NCBI GenBank assembly: GCA_045614225.1
Contig: JAZLCO010000009.1
Coordinates: 1-27,367 of the forward strand
DNA: 27,367 nt
Source of the DNA: UBA9715 sp045614225
GTDB lineage: Bacteria > Actinomycetota > Coriobacteriia > Coriobacteriales > Eggerthellaceae
Direction of reading: 5' to 3'
Under the pieces are notes generated by a model that saw nothing but the letters and a program-made list of their open reading frames with translations, had not been told where the DNA came from and made no database searches. Of this stretch, positions 15,324 through 23,422 are shown in pieces. Numbering within the stretch: position 1 is the first letter of the stretch; each line of letters opens with the position of its first letter. Both the position numbers and the translations under genes were made by a program.

Positions 15324-16226
15324 GTGATAAGGATAGTGACCGATTCTACGGCTTCGATACCCGAATACGTTGCCGATCAGCACGATATCGATGTCGTCTC
15401 GCTGCATCTGCATTGGAAGGGCATGGAGTACGAGGATTCGTCCATGGACGTTGATTCGTTCTATGAAGATATTTACGAGATGATTACTGACATCCCGACA
15501 TCGAGCCAACCGTCACTGGCTTCCATTGAGCGCATTTTCGAGGAGGCTGCAGAAGAGGGTGATGATGTCATCGGTGTTTTCATGAGCTCGAGCATGTCCG
15601 GCACGATGAATTGCGCACTCAACGCTGCGCGAAGCGTTGCGTCGAGATACAAGAAGTTCAATTTCAGAATCATCGATGCTATGTCGAACAGTTTCGACGA
15701 GGCATTTCCCGTGCTCGCCGCTGTTGAAGGGCGTGATGCTGGGTGCTCGCTCGATGAGTGTTGCGATCGCGTCAAGCACGCAATCGCCTCATCGAGATTC
15801 CTCTTTACGCCGGAATCGCTCAGGTTCCTCAAAGCCGGTGGGCGCATCGGAAAAGCTTCCGCTCTTTTCGGGCACATCTTGAGGATTTGCCCGATTCTAA
15901 CGGTCACGGATGGCGAAACGACGACGTTCGACAAAGTGAGAACTCATCGCAAAGCGGTATCCTCGATGACCAAAAAATTCAAATCCGATATAGAGAAATA
16001 CGGTTTGAAGAACGTCATCGTCCATTACATAGGATCATCTGAAGAAGCGCGTACGTGGGCTCGTGAGGTTATTGAACCATTGTGCGGGCGAGAAGTTTCG
16101 GTCGTCCCGGTCAGCCCTGTCATCGGGTTGCACGTAGGGCCGGCTATGGGAATCGTGTACGAATGTAACGAGGCATTGCCCGGAAAGCTCTCTGCGGGAG
16201 CTCATATCCCCGTGCTTTCCTCATAA
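15324..16226 (+). CDS. DegV-family fatty-acid-binding protein (first copy)
   Basis: DegV/FakB proteins bind a fatty acid in a buried pocket and in many Gram-positives present it to the kinase FakA. It has 300 residues with the GTG start at 15324, which has GAGGGGG five bases upstream; ATG 15291 lacks a ribosome site. The family pattern is clear: an N-terminal VTDSTASIP, a central PTSSQPS loop with the binding serine and a SSSMSGT turn. GGRIGKASALFG follows at about residue 180 and GLHVGPAMGIVY near the end. It is directly followed by a second degV. No fakA kinase is seen in the window. Confidence 0.88.
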   Translation: MIRIVTDSTASIPEYVADQHDIDVVSLHLHWKGMEYEDSSMDVDSFYEDIYEMITDIPTSSQPSLASIERIFEEAAEEGDDVIGVFMSSSMSGTMNCALNAARSVASRYKKFNFRIIDAMSNSFDEAFPVLAAVEGRDAGCSLDECCDRVKHAIASSRFLFTPESLRFLKAGGRIGKASALFGHILRICPILTVTDGETTTFDKVRTHRKAVSSMTKKFKSDIEKYGLKNVIVHYIGSSEEARTWAREVIEPLCGREVSVVPVSPVIGLHVGPAMGIVYECNEALPGKLSAGAHIPVLSS

Positions 16227-16227
16227 T

Positions 16228-16260
16228 AGATTAGGTGCAGTATGTCCGAGATTAGGTGCA
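16228..16260 (+). repeat. Two 12-base direct repeats flanking the second degV start
   Basis: AGATTAGGTGCA occurs at 16228-16239 and 16249-16260, 21 bases apart (seven codons). The first copy carries the ribosome site and the second encodes the first residues after the start. Confidence 0.5.
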
Positions 16261-17171
16261 ACATAATTATTGACTCTTGCTGTGATCTGCCTGCATCGGT
16301 CGTCGATGTTCCAGGTGTCACGGTCATGCAGTTTCCCTACCTCATCGACGGTGTCGAACACCTTGACGATATGTACACCTCGATGAGTGCGCATGACTAC
16401 TTCGAGTCAATTCGAAAAGGTGCAGAACCATCAACAGCTCAGATACCAATTAACGTGTTTGTCGAGACCTTCACTGCGGCAATTGAATCTGGTATCCCGA
16501 CTGTGTATCTGAGCTTCACGAGTGGATTGTCGGGTAGTTGCGGAACGGCACAGCTCATAAGGGACCAGCTCATTGCGGAGCATCCAGATGCTGAGCTCTA
16601 CGTGGTTGACACCAAGCTCGCGTCTATCGCCGAGGGGCTTCTCGTGTTCGAGGCTATTCGTCAACGTGCGCGGGGCCTCACTGCTCGCGAGCTTGTGGAA
16701 TGGGCTGAAGAAGCGCGCTTCTATGTCAACGAGCAATTCATGGTTGATGACCTTGGTGCCCTGAGGCGCGGTGGACGTATTCCCGCTTCAGTTGCTTTTG
16801 CAGGCTCGAAGCTCGATGTCAAACCGATGCTTGACATTACCCTCGACGGAAGGCTATCGCTGACTGGTGTCGCCCGTGGGCGCAAGAAGGGAATCAAGCA
16901 GCTTGCAGAGTACTACCGTAAGCATGCCGTCGATGCGGGTACCGGAGGAAAGATCGTAATCGGTAGCGCGGATTGTCCGAAGGACGTTGAGCGCTTGAAA
17001 GCTGAGCTTTATAAAATTGATGAGACGGTACTGTTTCTCGAGACGTCGATCGGACCAGTTATCGGAAGCCATGTCGGCGCCGACATGATCGCGATCTCAT
17101 TCATGGGCGACGACGGTCGAGAAGACCTTTCCGTATCTGACAGGATTGCGCGTAAAGTCCGTCAGAAATAA
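16242..17171 (+). CDS. DegV-family fatty-acid-binding protein (second copy)
   Basis: This is a second DegV/FakB-like protein of 309 residues, starting 15 bases after the first. Family marks are IDSCCDLPAS at the N-terminus, EPSTAQIP as the ligand-loop equivalent, LSFTSGLSGS, GGRIPASVAFAG and GSHVGADMIAIS at the end. It differs widely from the first copy, so it is not a recent tandem duplicate. The two may bind different fatty acids, as known for FakB pairs; this is inference. The ribosome site is within GATTAGGTG, which is repeated just inside the gene. Confidence 0.88.
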   Translation: MSEIRCNIIIDSCCDLPASVVDVPGVTVMQFPYLIDGVEHLDDMYTSMSAHDYFESIRKGAEPSTAQIPINVFVETFTAAIESGIPTVYLSFTSGLSGSCGTAQLIRDQLIAEHPDAELYVVDTKLASIAEGLLVFEAIRQRARGLTARELVEWAEEARFYVNEQFMVDDLGALRRGGRIPASVAFAGSKLDVKPMLDITLDGRLSLTGVARGRKKGIKQLAEYYRKHAVDAGTGGKIVIGSADCPKDVERLKAELYKIDETVLFLETSIGPVIGSHVGADMIAISFMGDDGREDLSVSDRIARKVRQK

Positions 17172-17242
17172 CAAGTCTCTCCGCTATTTGAACGGGTATC
17201 TTTGTCAAAACAGTAAACGAGCTGGATTTGGGGTACAACCAT

Positions 17243-18241
17243 ATGACTGCATTTGCGTATCTCGGGCATGAGACAGTTGGAGCGTATGTGGCAAAGCAGC
17301 TTAGCGCTGCCAGCTTGAATGCGGTTGATGACGTTCGTTCGGCGGATGTCGTCATTACGTATTTCACGCATGCATCTGCGCTTGAGGATGCATATTTCGA
17401 AGAAGAAGGCATCGTAAAGAATGCGCACAAGGGGACGATGCTCATCGATTTGTCTCCGTCTACGCTATCGGTTTCAAGAGAGATTTCGGCTGTTGCAACC
17501 GTCAACGATTTCCAACCTGTCGAAGCTCCGCTTGCAATCTTGGATGCCACGCTTGCCGATGCTTTTGCGATGCGTGAAAACTTCGTCTGCTTCGTGTCTT
17601 GCGATGATGATACATTCGGCCGTGCACACGAGATTCTCGAGCACCTTGCAGGCATCGTGAAGCGTTGCGGAGCGAGTGGAACTGCGCAGCTTGCAAAAGC
17701 ATCACACACCATGCAGTATTCAGCGCAATTCATGGCCGCTGTCGAGGCTGAGGCGCTTGTGAGAGCTGCACTTGAGGCGAACGATCAGCTTCTTTCTGTC
17801 GAGAGCTCATCCATTATCGAGCCCCTATCAGACGTGATTTCTTCGACTCTGCCGGCAATTGAGGACATGCATTGTGAGGGAACCTACACCGTTGAGTTGA
17901 TGATGGCCGATGTGGTTGCCGCAATGACCGTAGCCGACGATGCATCCGCTGTTCTGCCGCACCTTGAATCGACACTTCGAATGCTTGAGATGCTTGCTTT
18001 AATCGGTGGCGCCGATCTGTCTCCAGCTGCTTTGACGCTTCTGTTCCGCGACGAGAGCGTATGCTCGAAGTTCGGTCTTGATTGGTCTCGCGTCGAAGGC
18101 TTGTACGTTGAAGGCCAGGAACCGATTCACAACCATGACCTGCATGAGGAATTCGAGCAGGAATACGGCGACTTCAACATCTTCGACGGCAGCGACGAAG
18201 AGTTCGATTTTGGTGGGTTCGGTGTTTACTCCGAGCAATAG
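17243..18241 (+). CDS. 6PGDH/3-hydroxyisobutyrate-dehydrogenase-like protein, degenerate
   Basis: This is a 332-residue protein resembling the NADP-binding domain of beta-hydroxyacid dehydrogenases. The order of features fits: an N-terminal strand, ADVVITYF, GTMLIDLSPST (like the family's IDxST), a central VEAPL in place of the APVSGG motif, and AQLAKASHTMQ, where the lysine sits where the catalytic Lys usually lies. The nucleotide-binding loop reads YLGHETVG instead of GxGxxG, so binding may be weak or altered. The C-terminus is a run of acidic residues. I chose ATG 17243 because GGGG lies about nine bases upstream; TTG 17228 is the alternative. The next gene starts within its last codons, so they are coupled. 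The substrate is unknown. Confidence 0.62.
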   Translation: MTAFAYLGHETVGAYVAKQLSAASLNAVDDVRSADVVITYFTHASALEDAYFEEEGIVKNAHKGTMLIDLSPSTLSVSREISAVATVNDFQPVEAPLAILDATLADAFAMRENFVCFVSCDDDTFGRAHEILEHLAGIVKRCGASGTAQLAKASHTMQYSAQFMAAVEAEALVRAALEANDQLLSVESSSIIEPLSDVISSTLPAIEDMHCEGTYTVELMMADVVAAMTVADDASAVLPHLESTLRMLEMLALIGGADLSPAALTLLFRDESVCSKFGLDWSRVEGLYVEGQEPIHNHDLHEEFEQEYGDFNIFDGSDEEFDFGGFGVYSEQ

Positions 18242-19142
18242 CCCTTGCAATTTATGCCCGCGAAACTGTGGTGCTCGACGCGCATCAGGTCAAAGAGGAG
18301 TATGCGGAGCTGATGACCGCATCCTTCTCGCGCGTGCTGCGCTTCACATGTGGGAAGAGCCACCTCTATCAGGACGCAGGGGGAGTGGGGCGCTTTTCTT
18401 CACGCATTGCCCGCTCCATTGCGTCTTCTGCCAGAACAGGGTGATTTCCGATGGAGAAGCTGGGCGTCCGGTTTCCATCGAAAGGCTTGCAGAGATCTGC
18501 CTTGAGCTTCAACGGCAAGGCGCTTTGAACATAAATTGCGTTACGCCGACGCACTATTCGCTTGCAATCGTTGAAGCTCTATCTGCGGCACGTGATAGCG
18601 GGCTCGAATTGCCTGTCGTCTGGAACACATCAGGCTACGAACGTGCTGAAATCATCAGATGGCTCGCAGATACGGTCGATGTGTATCTCGATGACTTCAA
18701 GTACATCTCATCGGAACTCTCAAAGCGCTATTCGCATGCTGAAGACTATGCTGAAGTTGCGCTCTCTGCCCTTGAAGCCATGCTCGATACAGTTGGAACG
18801 CCTCGATACGACGAAGTTGACGGGGAGCCACGCTTGCTCAAAGGTGTCGTCGTACGGCACCTCATGCTCCCGCATGCATTGGAGGACTCGAAACATGTCT
18901 TGAGAACCCTGTTCGAACGCTTTGGAAACGATGTCCTTTATTCGATCATGAATCAATACACACCGGTGATGTCGGATCGGCAACTCGAGAACTATCCCGA
19001 ATTGGCATCACGCGTACCTGATGAAGATTACGAACGGCTGCTGGACTTTGCAGATTCTCTTGATATGGATGACTACTTCTGGCAGGAAGGCCCTGCAGCG
19101 CTCGAAAGTTTTATACCTGCTTGGGATAGCAGTGGCGTTTAG
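18222..19142 (+). CDS. PflX-like radical SAM protein
   Basis: This encodes 306 residues starting at GTG 18222, which lies inside the 3' end of the preceding gene (20-base overlap) and is preceded by GGTGGG. The N-terminus has CNLCPRNCG and a Cys at about 28, a cysteine cluster typical of PflX (putative pyruvate formate-lyase activating enzyme family). The radical-SAM triad CPLHCVFC (C63, C67, C70) binds the 4Fe-4S cluster that cleaves SAM. GARRASGQRGVCG and LHMWEEPPLSG are further family features. The actual substrate of PflX is not established. An earlier in-frame ATG at 18078 would read about 50 codons through the preceding gene in the wrong phase and is not used. Confidence 0.85.
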   Translation: MFTPSNSPCNLCPRNCGARRASGQRGVCGADDRILLARAALHMWEEPPLSGRRGSGALFFTHCPLHCVFCQNRVISDGEAGRPVSIERLAEICLELQRQGALNINCVTPTHYSLAIVEALSAARDSGLELPVVWNTSGYERAEIIRWLADTVDVYLDDFKYISSELSKRYSHAEDYAEVALSALEAMLDTVGTPRYDEVDGEPRLLKGVVVRHLMLPHALEDSKHVLRTLFERFGNDVLYSIMNQYTPVMSDRQLENYPELASRVPDEDYERLLDFADSLDMDDYFWQEGPAALESFIPAWDSSGV

Positions 19143-19193
19143 ACAGACTTATTTGGACGCTCGATAGTCATTCTGCTACAACAGGATGATTGA

Positions 19194-19202
19194 TGGTACA
19201 AT
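19194..19202 (+). promoter_or_regulatory. Extended -10 promoter for tRNA-Thr
   Basis: TGGTACAAT is an extended -10 (TGn-TACAAT) ending at 19202, about 15 bases before the tRNA 5' end, suitable for a short leader. No clear -35 is seen, as is common for extended -10 promoters. Confidence 0.45.
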
Positions 19203-19217
19203 CTCACATGCGTTTCC

Positions 19218-19292
19218 GCCAGCGTGGCTCAACGGTAGAGCAACTGATTTGTAATCAGTGGGTTGCGGGTTCGATTCCTGTCGCTGGCTCCA
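19218..19292 (+). tRNA. tRNA-Thr (anticodon UGU)
   Basis: The full cloverleaf is visible. The acceptor stem GCCAGCG pairs with CGCTGGC. The D arm contains GGCTCAACGGTAGAGC. The anticodon stem ACTGA/TCAGT frames the loop TTTGTAA with anticodon TGT, which reads ACA threonine codons. The T arm has GGTTCGATTCC. CCA is encoded at 19290-19292. The gene has its own promoter-like element and is followed by a terminator. Confidence 0.95.
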
Positions 19293-19302
19293 CGCAAACC
19301 AA

Positions 19303-19334
19303 GGGGGCGCAGCCGATGGTTGCGCCCTTTTCTT
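19303..19334 (+). terminator. Intrinsic terminator after tRNA-Thr
   Basis: GGGCGCA (19305-19311) pairs with TGCGCCC (19321-19327) around a nine-base loop and is followed by TTTTCTT. The stem is strong, with a U-rich tail. Confidence 0.8.
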
Positions 19335-19370
19335 ATACCATTTGACTACTCGATAGGTGGAAGGATCGTC

Positions 19371-20048
19371 ATGGACCAGTACAAGCAGGAATTCATCGAG
19401 TTCATGGTCGAATGCGATGTTTTAAAGTTCGGAGATTTCACGCTCAAGAGCGGCCGCAAATCACCGTTCTTCATGAACGCTGGCGCCTACGTAACGGGAG
19501 ATCAGCTCCATCGTCTTGGCCTCTATTACGCACGTGCCATCAATGATGTATTCGGGCTTGATTTCGATGTTGTTTTCGGTCCTGCCTACAAGGGCATTCC
19601 TCTTTCCGTCATCACCGCCATGGGCATCTCTGAACTTTACGGCAAGCAGGTTCGTTACTGCTCGAATCGAAAAGAAACAAAAGACCATGGCGATGCTGGT
19701 ATCTTGCTCGGTAGCAAGCTTGTCGACGGTGATCGCGTTGTAATCGTCGAGGATGTCACAACTTCGGGCAAGTCGATTGACGAAACGTATCCGATCATAA
19801 CTGTGCAAGCAAACATCGAAGTCAAAGGTCTTATGGTCTCCTTGAACCGGCAAGAGGTTGGTAAAGGCGGGAAGATGTGCGCGCTTGACGAGGTCAGCGA
19901 GACATATGGATTCCCGACTGCCGCCATCGTCTCGATGGGAGAGGTGACTGAGCATCTTTATGGGCGTGAGTGTCAGGGCCGTGTAGTCATCGACGATGAA
20001 ATAAAAGCCGCCATCGATGACTACTACGCGCAGTACGGCGTTAAGTAG
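19371..20048 (+). CDS. pyrE: Orotate phosphoribosyltransferase
   Basis: It joins orotate to PRPP to form OMP in pyrimidine synthesis. The 225-residue protein has SGRKSPFFMNAG near residues 27-38 and the PRPP-binding signature RVVIVEDVTTSGKS at about 122-135, both typical. An in-frame start at 19263 would run through the tRNA and terminator and is rejected; ATG 19371 has AGGTGGAAGG just upstream. The gene comes after the terminator, so it needs its own promoter, which I cannot identify with confidence. murI follows after seven bases and is likely co-transcribed. Confidence 0.94.
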   Translation: MDQYKQEFIEFMVECDVLKFGDFTLKSGRKSPFFMNAGAYVTGDQLHRLGLYYARAINDVFGLDFDVVFGPAYKGIPLSVITAMGISELYGKQVRYCSNRKETKDHGDAGILLGSKLVDGDRVVIVEDVTTSGKSIDETYPIITVQANIEVKGLMVSLNRQEVGKGGKMCALDEVSETYGFPTAAIVSMGEVTEHLYGRECQGRVVIDDEIKAAIDDYYAQYGVK

Positions 20049-20055
20049 GCGAAAC

Positions 20056-20826
20056 GTGACGTCTGAATACAGCGGATATGTTGGCGTGTTCGACTCGGGG
20101 GTCGGCGGCATTAGCGTGCTCAAAGAGCTCGTACGTGCTCTCCCTAACGAGAACTTCGTCTTCTACGGCGATTCCGCCAATGCGCCATACGGCGAGAAGA
20201 CGCGCGACCAGGTATTGCGCAGAAGCCGTGATATCGTCGATTTCCTGCTTAACAAAGGCGCGAAAGCAATCGTGATCGCCTGCAATACGGCAACGAGCGC
20301 TGCAGCGCCAACCCTTAGAAATGACTACGCCCATGTACCCATCATCGGAGTTGAGCCTGCGCTCAAGCCCGCTACGTTGGTGGACGAGAACAAGAGGATT
20401 CTCGTGATGGCTACGCCCATCACGCTTAGGCTCGACAAGTATCAGCAGCTTGCGGAGAAATGGGGAACGGGGCGCGAAGTGATAGATGCGCCGTGCCCTG
20501 GCTTGGCTGCACGAATCGAACGCGGACATCTCGAAGATCACGATGTCGTGTCGCTTCTCGAGCAGCTCGTAGGTGGTTATCGAGGTGAAGTTGATGCCGT
20601 GGTGCTCGGGTGCACGCACTATTCGTTTGTTGCGCAGCAGATCCTTCAGGTGCTTGGAGACGTGAGGCTTTACGATGGCGCTCTCGGAACGGCGCGCCAA
20701 CTTGAAAGGAAGCTTGCTGAACGAGGGTTGCTGACCAAGTCTTCTGGCGCAGGTGTTGTCAAGTTCCTCTCGAGCAAAGACACACCTGAGGAAATCGAGC
20801 TTTACCAGTCGTTCTACTCGATGTAG
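20056..20826 (+). CDS. murI: Glutamate racemase
   Basis: It interconverts L- and D-glutamate for peptidoglycan synthesis in the cytoplasm. The 256-residue protein has both catalytic cysteines in their usual motifs: ACNTATSAA (C76) and GCTHYSFV (C186). FDSGVGGISVL and YGDSANAPYGEKT are the other signatures. The start is GTG 20056, seven bases after the pyrE stop with TAGG upstream; an in-frame start at 20017 would overlap pyrE by 32 bases and has no ribosome site. It ends 123 bases before mobBA. Confidence 0.93.
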   Translation: MTSEYSGYVGVFDSGVGGISVLKELVRALPNENFVFYGDSANAPYGEKTRDQVLRRSRDIVDFLLNKGAKAIVIACNTATSAAAPTLRNDYAHVPIIGVEPALKPATLVDENKRILVMATPITLRLDKYQQLAEKWGTGREVIDAPCPGLAARIERGHLEDHDVVSLLEQLVGGYRGEVDAVVLGCTHYSFVAQQILQVLGDVRLYDGALGTARQLERKLAERGLLTKSSGAGVVKFLSSKDTPEEIELYQSFYSM

Positions 20827-20899
20827 TTTTCCCTGAAAAACGATTAGAACACGATTTGTAACAATACGTACCAACTCATCTAGCTCATACATTCAAGCT

Positions 20900-20927
20900 T
20901 TGTGCGACATTTGCGTTGCGCTATACT
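20900..20927 (+). promoter_or_regulatory. Probable promoter of mobBA
   Basis: TTGTGC (20900-20905) and TATACT (20922-20927) are spaced 16 bases and could be -35 and -10. The predicted transcript would start near 20934, with a very short leader holding the ribosome site GGGGAGGG. Confidence 0.5.
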
Positions 20928-20949
20928 GGCCTTTCCGAAAGGGGAGGGT

Positions 20950-22200
20950 ATGGTAGACATTCCAAGTCCGGCAATCGCGGTCGTAGGCCGCCACAATTCA
21001 GGCAAGACGACGCTCGTCGTCAAGCTCATAGCAGAGCTTGTCGAACGTGGATACGATGTTGGCAGCGTCAAGCATCATCATCGTGAGAACTTTGAGATCG
21101 ATATTCCTGGCAAGGACTCGTATCGTCATCGTCATGCGGGTGCTTCCGAGACGGTTATTGCTGCACCTGGGCAGGTTGCAAAGATCAAGAGCATCGTCGG
21201 CGAGCTTGAATGTGCTGAAATCGTTCGCTCGATGCCTGGACATGACATCGTTATCGTCGAGGGATATCGCAAGAGCGGCCTTCCCACCATCGAGATCATG
21301 CGCTCTGGAAACGAAAAGGATGCGTTAGTTGCAGGCGCCTTTGTAGAAGGTGCGCGTAGCGGAATATCGCTCGACACTGATTTCATTCAGAAATCCCGTG
21401 GCGATCGTGCATTCGAAGCCGATGCTGACCTGCTGCAGAAGATGCCAACGGCGAACACAATTGCCATTGTCACGGATATCGACGAAGCTGTCGAAGCTGC
21501 TGAAATCTATGGTATTCCCGCGTTCGGACTCGAAGACGTTGCTGGGTTGGCTGAATATCTTGAGGGACGGTACATGCGCCCGCGCATTACCGTTGTCATC
21601 CAGGCAGGTGGCGAAAGCCGTCGCATGGGGCAGAGCAAAGCGCTGGTCCCGTTTGCGGGGCGTCCGCTCATATGCAGGATGGTCGAGCGCCTTTCTCCCG
21701 TTGCAGACGAGCTGATCATCACGACAAACGAGGGGGAGAAGCTCGCGTTCCTTCACGAGGCTTATCCCGAACTCGACATAAGGCTCGTGCCCGACTTGCA
21801 TGAATACCGTGGCGCGCTTCCTGGAATCCATACCGCTCTCGAGGCAGCCAGTAATCCTTTTGTGGCCATCGTTGCTTGCGATATGCTCTTTGCTTCAGCA
21901 AAGCTCGTTGTTGCGGAGTCGATAGCGCTCAAAGAATCCGGCGCTGACATGGTAGTGCCTGTCAACAAGCATGGTTATGAGCCGTTCCACGCAATTTACA
22001 GGCGGTCCGGATGCTTGCCTGCGGTTCAGGACCTTCTCGAAAACGGCATCAAGAGGGCTCAAGCATTCTACGACCGCGTCAACGTGCGTGAATTCACACA
22101 AGCAGAGGTGCTGGCAGCTGAGCCGATGGGCGGATGCTTTATCAACGCCAATACGCCTGAAGAACTCAGGCGGATTGAGGAAACGTTCCTCAGCGCTTAA
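20950..22200 (+). CDS. mobBA: MobB-MobA fusion, molybdenum cofactor guanylylation
   Basis: It attaches GMP to molybdopterin to make the dinucleotide cofactor of DMSO-reductase-type enzymes such as formate dehydrogenase and nitrate reductase. The 416 residues fall in two parts. Residues 1-205 or so are MobB-like, with the P-loop GRHNSGKTT at 13-21. From about 216 the MobA nucleotidyltransferase begins with VIQAGGESRRMGQSK, the GTP-binding signature, followed by CDMLF, where the Asp should bind metal. The QAGG replaces the usual LAGG. The start ATG 20950 has the ribosome site GGGGAGGG; an in-frame start at 20902 overlaps the promoter. The 4Fe-4S protein gene follows after 18 bases, consistent with a molybdo- or tungsto-enzyme context. 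Confidence 0.9.
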   Translation: MVDIPSPAIAVVGRHNSGKTTLVVKLIAELVERGYDVGSVKHHHRENFEIDIPGKDSYRHRHAGASETVIAAPGQVAKIKSIVGELECAEIVRSMPGHDIVIVEGYRKSGLPTIEIMRSGNEKDALVAGAFVEGARSGISLDTDFIQKSRGDRAFEADADLLQKMPTANTIAIVTDIDEAVEAAEIYGIPAFGLEDVAGLAEYLEGRYMRPRITVVIQAGGESRRMGQSKALVPFAGRPLICRMVERLSPVADELIITTNEGEKLAFLHEAYPELDIRLVPDLHEYRGALPGIHTALEAASNPFVAIVACDMLFASAKLVVAESIALKESGADMVVPVNKHGYEPFHAIYRRSGCLPAVQDLLENGIKRAQAFYDRVNVREFTQAEVLAAEPMGGCFINANTPEELRRIEETFLSA

Positions 22201-22218
22201 TGTGATATACATTCTTCT

Positions 22219-23373
22219 ATGCCCAATGTTAACGACATCGCAAATCTTGCCGAAGCGCTTGAGAAGCATCCCGTAATCGTATTCGGGGATCGCTGCGTAG
22301 CAGTTCGCAACCGCAACGCCACCTGCAGGAAATGCGTTCAGGCATGTCCGTTCGATGCGTTGAAGGCAGAGGCTAACGAACTGACCCTCGATGCAACGAG
22401 TTGCGTCGGATGTGGGGCTTGCATAGGAATCTGTCCGACTGAAGCACTCGTATCTGCAGAATCGCCTGACAACACGCTATCGGTTGCTTCCATAAAGGCT
22501 TTGGAACATGCAAATGGTGTAGGAGTCATAGCGTGTGCTCGAATATCCTCGAAACATTTGGCTGACCCTGAACAATACTTGGAAGTAAGCTGTCTTGCTC
22601 GCGTCGACGAGTCAATCGTTGTTGAGCTCGCCGCACAGAGGGCATCCAGCGTCATGCTCGTTGACGGTGTTTGCAAGACCTGCAAATACCGCGATTGCGT
22701 TTCTGGCGTTGAAGAGACCATGAACCAAGCACGGCTCGTTATTCAAGCAGGCGGAAGCGCGTGTACTGTAGAACGAGCATCTTCTTTCCCTGATGAATTG
22801 CTGATTGAAGATGCAACTGGAATGTTCGGGTCGACAAGGCGCGGATTCTTTTCGGATGCTGTCGGCGCGGCGCGCGAAACTGCCATGGTGGCTGCGAAAA
22901 CGACAATCGAGCAGGAGCTCGGGATGAAAGCGCAGGAGGCCGCGATAGGAGAGCGGCTTCGCGTCACGAAAGACGGATCCCTACCGACGATCGATGTTCC
23001 CCGGCACGACAGGCTGCTCAATGCATTCGACGCTTTGGGGGCGCAGGTTGGTGAACGCCTCGATTCTCGAAAGTTTGCTACTGTTTCGATCGATGCTGAG
23101 AAGTGCAATTCATGTGGCATGTGCGCTGTGTTCTGCCCAACAGGTGCTTTGAGGCGTAACGAAACCGAAAAGGCGAGCGACCCAATAGCGTTTATCGAGT
23201 TTTCTGCGTCAGAATGCATCAATTGTTCCCTCTGCAAGGATGTTTGCTGGAAGGGCGCCCTCACGCTCGAGGAAGGCGTTGCGTTCGAACAGCTCTACGA
23301 TTTCGAGCCAAAAGTCTTCCATTTGCGAGATGCTCGGAAGAGCAAATCACCATTCGGGTCTTTCAGCCTGTAG
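22219..23373 (+). CDS. Multi-cluster 4Fe-4S ferredoxin-type protein
   Basis: This encodes 384 residues with several cysteine motifs for iron-sulphur clusters: an irregular N-terminal CRKCVQACP (the first ligand perhaps C26), then CVGCGACIGICP, and near the C-terminus CNSCGMCAVFCP and CINCSLCKDVC. The middle part has SCLARVDESIVVEL and DGVCKTCKYRDC, vaguely like the cysteine domain of MvhD- or HdrA-associated proteins. No signal peptide or membrane segment is seen, so it is cytoplasmic. It probably moves electrons to or from a molybdo-enzyme or heterodisulfide-type complex, inferred from mobBA upstream. No clear ribosome site precedes the ATG. The function is not otherwise known. Confidence 0.72.
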   Translation: MPNVNDIANLAEALEKHPVIVFGDRCVAVRNRNATCRKCVQACPFDALKAEANELTLDATSCVGCGACIGICPTEALVSAESPDNTLSVASIKALEHANGVGVIACARISSKHLADPEQYLEVSCLARVDESIVVELAAQRASSVMLVDGVCKTCKYRDCVSGVEETMNQARLVIQAGGSACTVERASSFPDELLIEDATGMFGSTRRGFFSDAVGAARETAMVAAKTTIEQELGMKAQEAAIGERLRVTKDGSLPTIDVPRHDRLLNAFDALGAQVGERLDSRKFATVSIDAEKCNSCGMCAVFCPTGALRRNETEKASDPIAFIEFSASECINCSLCKDVCWKGALTLEEGVAFEQLYDFEPKVFHLRDARKSKSPFGSFSL

Positions 23374-23422
23374 CTTCCGAGATGAAGCCTAATCTATGCT
23401 GTGCTCAAGTAGCAGTCGATCC

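Noticed and set aside
18078..18221. Upstream extension of the PflX-like protein to ATG 18078
   Set aside because: It would overlap the preceding gene by about 160 bases with Thr/Ser/Asn-rich sequence; the GTG at 18222 has a ribosome site and starts at the conserved Cys cluster.
19263..19370. Long pyrE reading frame starting inside the tRNA
   Set aside because: It runs through the tRNA-Thr 3' half and its terminator; ATG 19371 has a ribosome site and gives a normal PyrE length.
20041..20892. 283-codon open frame on the minus strand opposite murI
   Set aside because: murI is clearly coding with both catalytic cysteines; the opposite frame shows no domain or start signal.
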